Shown one piece after another: positions 29,025 through 31,194 of a stretch of DNA of 31,194 bases. The notes under the pieces were generated by a model that did not search any database, had not been told where the DNA came from, and worked only from the letters and a program-made list of their open reading frames with translations. The stretch is from Candidatus Iainarchaeum sp. (lineage in GTDB: Archaea > Iainarchaeota > Iainarchaeia > Iainarchaeales > DTGL01): positions 1-31,194 of the forward strand of contig JAFCFP010000004.1 of assembly GCA_017608575.1 (NCBI GenBank). The letters run 5' to 3'. Each line of letters starts with the position of its first letter. Within the stretch, counting starts at the first letter, position 1. A program made the translations under genes and the position numbers.

Positions 29025-30500
29025 CTATTCAATTTGCGTGTTTTTTTTGTAAAAAGCAATCATGTCAAGACCGGGTCTTAAAGAAAACGGCTCTTTTTCA
29101 AACCCCTCTGGGTTTAAAGCGCTTGACTCTCCGTTTTTTTCAAACAACACCACCGTAAAACCGCTGTTTAAAATGCTTTCAAAATTGTTTTCCTCCAAAC
29201 CATAATAGGTTACATTAAAATCCTCAAAAATCCAGGGCAGCGGCCAAATGCTTTGCTTTGAAACAATTGCCAGTGTAAATCCTTTGTCCAATTCGTGCAT
29301 TTTTGTGATTTTTTCAATAACGCTTTTTGCCTGCATTGTTGTGTGCACATAGGCAAGCTTGTTTTCTTCACTGGCAGGAATTTCAACATTCAAGGCAAAA
29401 AAAACCATTAAAGTAAAAAACACAGAAGCCAAAAGAAAAACAATAAAAGCAAGTGCAATAAAACGGTTTTTTTCATTTAAAAAATCAATTGATTCTTTTA
29501 CAAAAAAACCAGCAAGGAATGCAAATGGCGCCAGAAAATTTATTAAAATCCATGGCACTTTGTATTCAACCGTTGAAGCAGCCAAAAGCACGGCAATTAC
29601 AAACACGCCAAAAAAAGAAAAAGAAGGGTTTTTTTTAAGAAAAGCCACTATTGCTCCCAGCAATCCCAAGGCAAGCAAGGGAAACTCGTAAAAGAAAAGC
29701 AATTCAAAATAGTAATAAAACGGTTTTTCGTGTCCTGCGTGGAGAGAAGGCTGTGTTAACCAAATAAACGGTCCTTTCACTGAATCAATAAGCCCTTGGG
29801 GGTTTGAAAAAAATGAAGTGAAAACCACTGTGTAAACAGCAAAAAACAGACAAATTGCAATGAACACCATTTTAATGTTTCTTTTTTTCCTAAAAGCTGA
29901 TCGAATGCCTGGCTTGCAACAAAAGAGGGAAAAAGCAAAAATGCCCAAAATGAGTGGCCCAAAATAAAAAGATGCCTCTTTTGTGGTGAAAAGGAATGCA
30001 AGGAAAACAGCTGCAGAGTAAAGCCATTTTTCTCTTGCAGTTTCAACGAATTCAACAAGTGAAACAATTGAAGCAATTGAAAAAAACACAAAAAGAATTT
30101 CATGAATTGCATAAATTGAGTAATAAAAAAGCGCTGGCGAAAAGCAAACAAAAAAAGCAGTGGTTGCTGTTCCGGCAAACCCAAGCCTTTTCTTTAAAGG
30201 AAACAATAAAAGCACAAGCATTGAGCCAAGCAATGCAGGCATAAACCTCAAAGCCAAAACATTTTTTCCAAACAAAATGAATGGAATGACTGAAAGGAAG
30301 TAAAAAGACGGTCCATGGTAGTTCTCGGGATTATAAGCATAGTGGCCTCTCTCCATTAAACCAGTCATAAAATAACCATTAACGCCTTCGTCGTGATGCA
30401 ATGGCCTGTGTTCAATCAATGCAAGCCTTAAAGAAAACGCAAGCAAGAAAAAAAACAACAGAATAAGTGTTTCTTTTTCAATTTTTTTCCCAAAAGGCAT
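29025..30500 (-). CDS. Polytopic glycosylation protein, Agl23/TIGR03663-like (GT-C fold)
   Basis: 491 aa with about twelve hydrophobic helices. The N-terminal loop RPLHHDEGVNGYFMTGLMER, with acidic residues after the first helix, and YNPENYHGPSFYFLSVIPF follow the TIGR03663 (flippase-associated Agl23) and PMT/ArnT GT-C pattern. A soluble C-terminal domain follows. It is expected to act in lipid-linked glycan transfer or flipping for surface protein N-glycosylation. A divergent gene with many N-x-S/T sites starts 90 bases away. Confidence 0.8.
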   Translation of the reverse strand: MPFGKKIEKETLILLFFFLLAFSLRLALIEHRPLHHDEGVNGYFMTGLMERGHYAYNPENYHGPSFYFLSVIPFILFGKNVLALRFMPALLGSMLVLLLFPLKKRLGFAGTATTAFFVCFSPALFYYSIYAIHEILFVFFSIASIVSLVEFVETAREKWLYSAAVFLAFLFTTKEASFYFGPLILGIFAFSLFCCKPGIRSAFRKKRNIKMVFIAICLFFAVYTVVFTSFFSNPQGLIDSVKGPFIWLTQPSLHAGHEKPFYYYFELLFFYEFPLLALGLLGAIVAFLKKNPSFSFFGVFVIAVLLAASTVEYKVPWILINFLAPFAFLAGFFVKESIDFLNEKNRFIALAFIVFLLASVFFTLMVFFALNVEIPASEENKLAYVHTTMQAKSVIEKITKMHELDKGFTLAIVSKQSIWPLPWIFEDFNVTYYGLEENNFESILNSGFTVVLFEKNGESSALNPEGFEKEPFSLRPGLDMIAFYKKNTQIE

Positions 30501-30561
30501 GTATTTTAATTGCGCTCATATTAATAAAAATTTTTCACTTGTGCATTAATTCAAAGGAATC

Positions 30562-30570
30562 TATTTAAAT
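30562..30570 (+). promoter_or_regulatory. TATA box of the secreted-protein gene
   Basis: TATTTAAAT, the same nonamer as before nop5 and the 49-aa ORF, centred 25 bases before ATG 30591. Confidence 0.6.
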
Positions 30571-30590
30571 AAGGAATTCCTAATAGTAGC

Positions 30591-31194
30591 ATGAACATTA
30601 AATCATTGTTTTTGTCTTTATTGGTTTTGCTGGTTTTGCCTTTTGCAAGCAGTAATTACATGAATTACTCCATTCAGTTAAACAACGATAACGCTGACTT
30701 AAACCTTGAAATGAGCCTTGAAAATGCAACTCCAGTGAATGTTTTCAATGGCTCAATTGTATTGCCAGAAAACACTGAAGTGCTGAAGATGAGTGATTCA
30801 AAGGGTGAAATAAAGGATTTTACAGTGCAAGGCAATATATTGAAATTTTCAACAAATTATTCCATTGCAAAAGAACTCGAAGTGGTAAAAATTTCAATGA
30901 AATTAAAAAACATAAAAAACAATGAATTTGCACCGCTTTACAGTTCAAGGATTTCCATGCCGGCAATGCCGGACAGCAATGTTTTTGCAATCATTCATGG
31001 CACTGGATTCATTTCCTTCGAAACAAACCATGGCTTTAATGGAACTCTCACACCAAAAAAGATTGAAATCCAAGGCATTGGCCCTGCAAGCATTAAATTT
31101 TATTACTCCCAAAAAGGAAGGCAATGGCAACACTATGTTGTATTCAACGAAAGCTCTTTGGGGGAAGTGCAGTTAAAGGAAAAAGGATTCAATG
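30591..31194 (+). CDS. Secreted, sequon-rich surface protein (partial, 3' end outside window)
   Basis: 201 residues are visible and the frame runs off the right edge. MNIKSLFLSLLVLLVLPFAS is a clear signal peptide. The mature part is beta-rich without a recognised fold. At least six N-glycosylation sequons can be read (NYS, NAT, NGS, NYS, NGT, NES). It starts 90 bases from the divergent Agl23-like gene, which fits a substrate of that pathway. The family is not recognised; an envelope or adhesion role is inference. Confidence 0.75.
   Translation, partial: MNIKSLFLSLLVLLVLPFASSNYMNYSIQLNNDNADLNLEMSLENATPVNVFNGSIVLPENTEVLKMSDSKGEIKDFTVQGNILKFSTNYSIAKELEVVKISMKLKNIKNNEFAPLYSSRISMPAMPDSNVFAIIHGTGFISFETNHGFNGTLTPKKIEIQGIGPASIKFYYSQKGRQWQHYVVFNESSLGEVQLKEKGFN

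Noticed and set aside
1..31194. CRISPR arrays, insertion sequences, long repeats or attachment sites
   Set aside because: No regularly spaced repeats, transposase genes or flanking duplications were seen; tRNA-adjacent regions show no integrase or tRNA-fragment repeat.

Overview
The window is archaeal. It carries NMD3, Nop5 and fibrillarin (FlpA) of the C/D RNP, an aCPSF-type beta-CASP nuclease, archaeal-type AspRS, AsnRS and GlyRS, a COG1709-type regulator, Agl23-like N-glycosylation machinery and many winged-helix regulators. TATA boxes (often TATTTAAAT or close variants) sit about 25-28 bases upstream of many start codons, so many transcripts look leaderless. The sequence is AT-rich and lysine-rich, with compact spacing and short versions of some proteins. 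This fits a DPANN-type archaeon (for example the Diapherotrites/Micrarchaeota side), but the lineage cannot be fixed without a tree.

Layout. 1-4.6 kb: the tail of an unidentified gene, a membrane-anchored winged-helix regulator, an HD phosphohydrolase, a GNAT-like gene broken at an A8 run, tRNA-Ile(GAT), a HAD hydrolase, and a membrane protein plus tandem winged-helix regulator. 4.6-11.2 kb, minus strand: asnS-yjbQ, then an apparent five-gene operon running beta-CASP nuclease, endonuclease III-like glycosylase, aspS, MBL hydrolase, inositol-phosphatase-like protein. A tiny plus-strand RAM-domain gene lies between the two blocks. 11.3-15.4 kb: coiled-coil, lumazine-synthase-like, surface-anchored and DUF6498-type proteins. 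15.4-21.6 kb: tRNA-Thr(CGT), glyS, a short nop5, two lineage-specific basic proteins, an autoregulated-looking winged-helix gene divergent from a 49-aa protein, flpA and a dolichol-kinase-like gene. 21.7-24.6 kb: the anaerobic ribonucleotide reductase operon nrdD - glycyl-radical mini-ORF - nrdG. 24.6-31.2 kb: tRNA-Arg(CCT), a frame-broken GGDEF gene, a COG1709-like regulator, an RNA/ribosome operon (aCPSF2-like nuclease, membrane protein, NMD3), an Agl23-like glycosylation protein, and the start of a sequon-rich secreted protein.

The strongest candidate for something new is the class III ribonucleotide reductase. The reading frame of the large subunit ends inside its C-terminal zinc ribbon. 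The glycyl-radical segment is a separate 50-aa ORF with its own near-perfect Shine-Dalgarno at ideal spacing. Other leads are a Nop5 with no fibrillarin-binding N-terminal domain, a divergent regulator/mini-protein pair with paired TAGAAA direct repeats bracketing a TATA box, an AspRS with a relaxed-specificity residue next to a true AsnRS, and three genes whose frames all break at A-runs (which may instead be sequencing errors).
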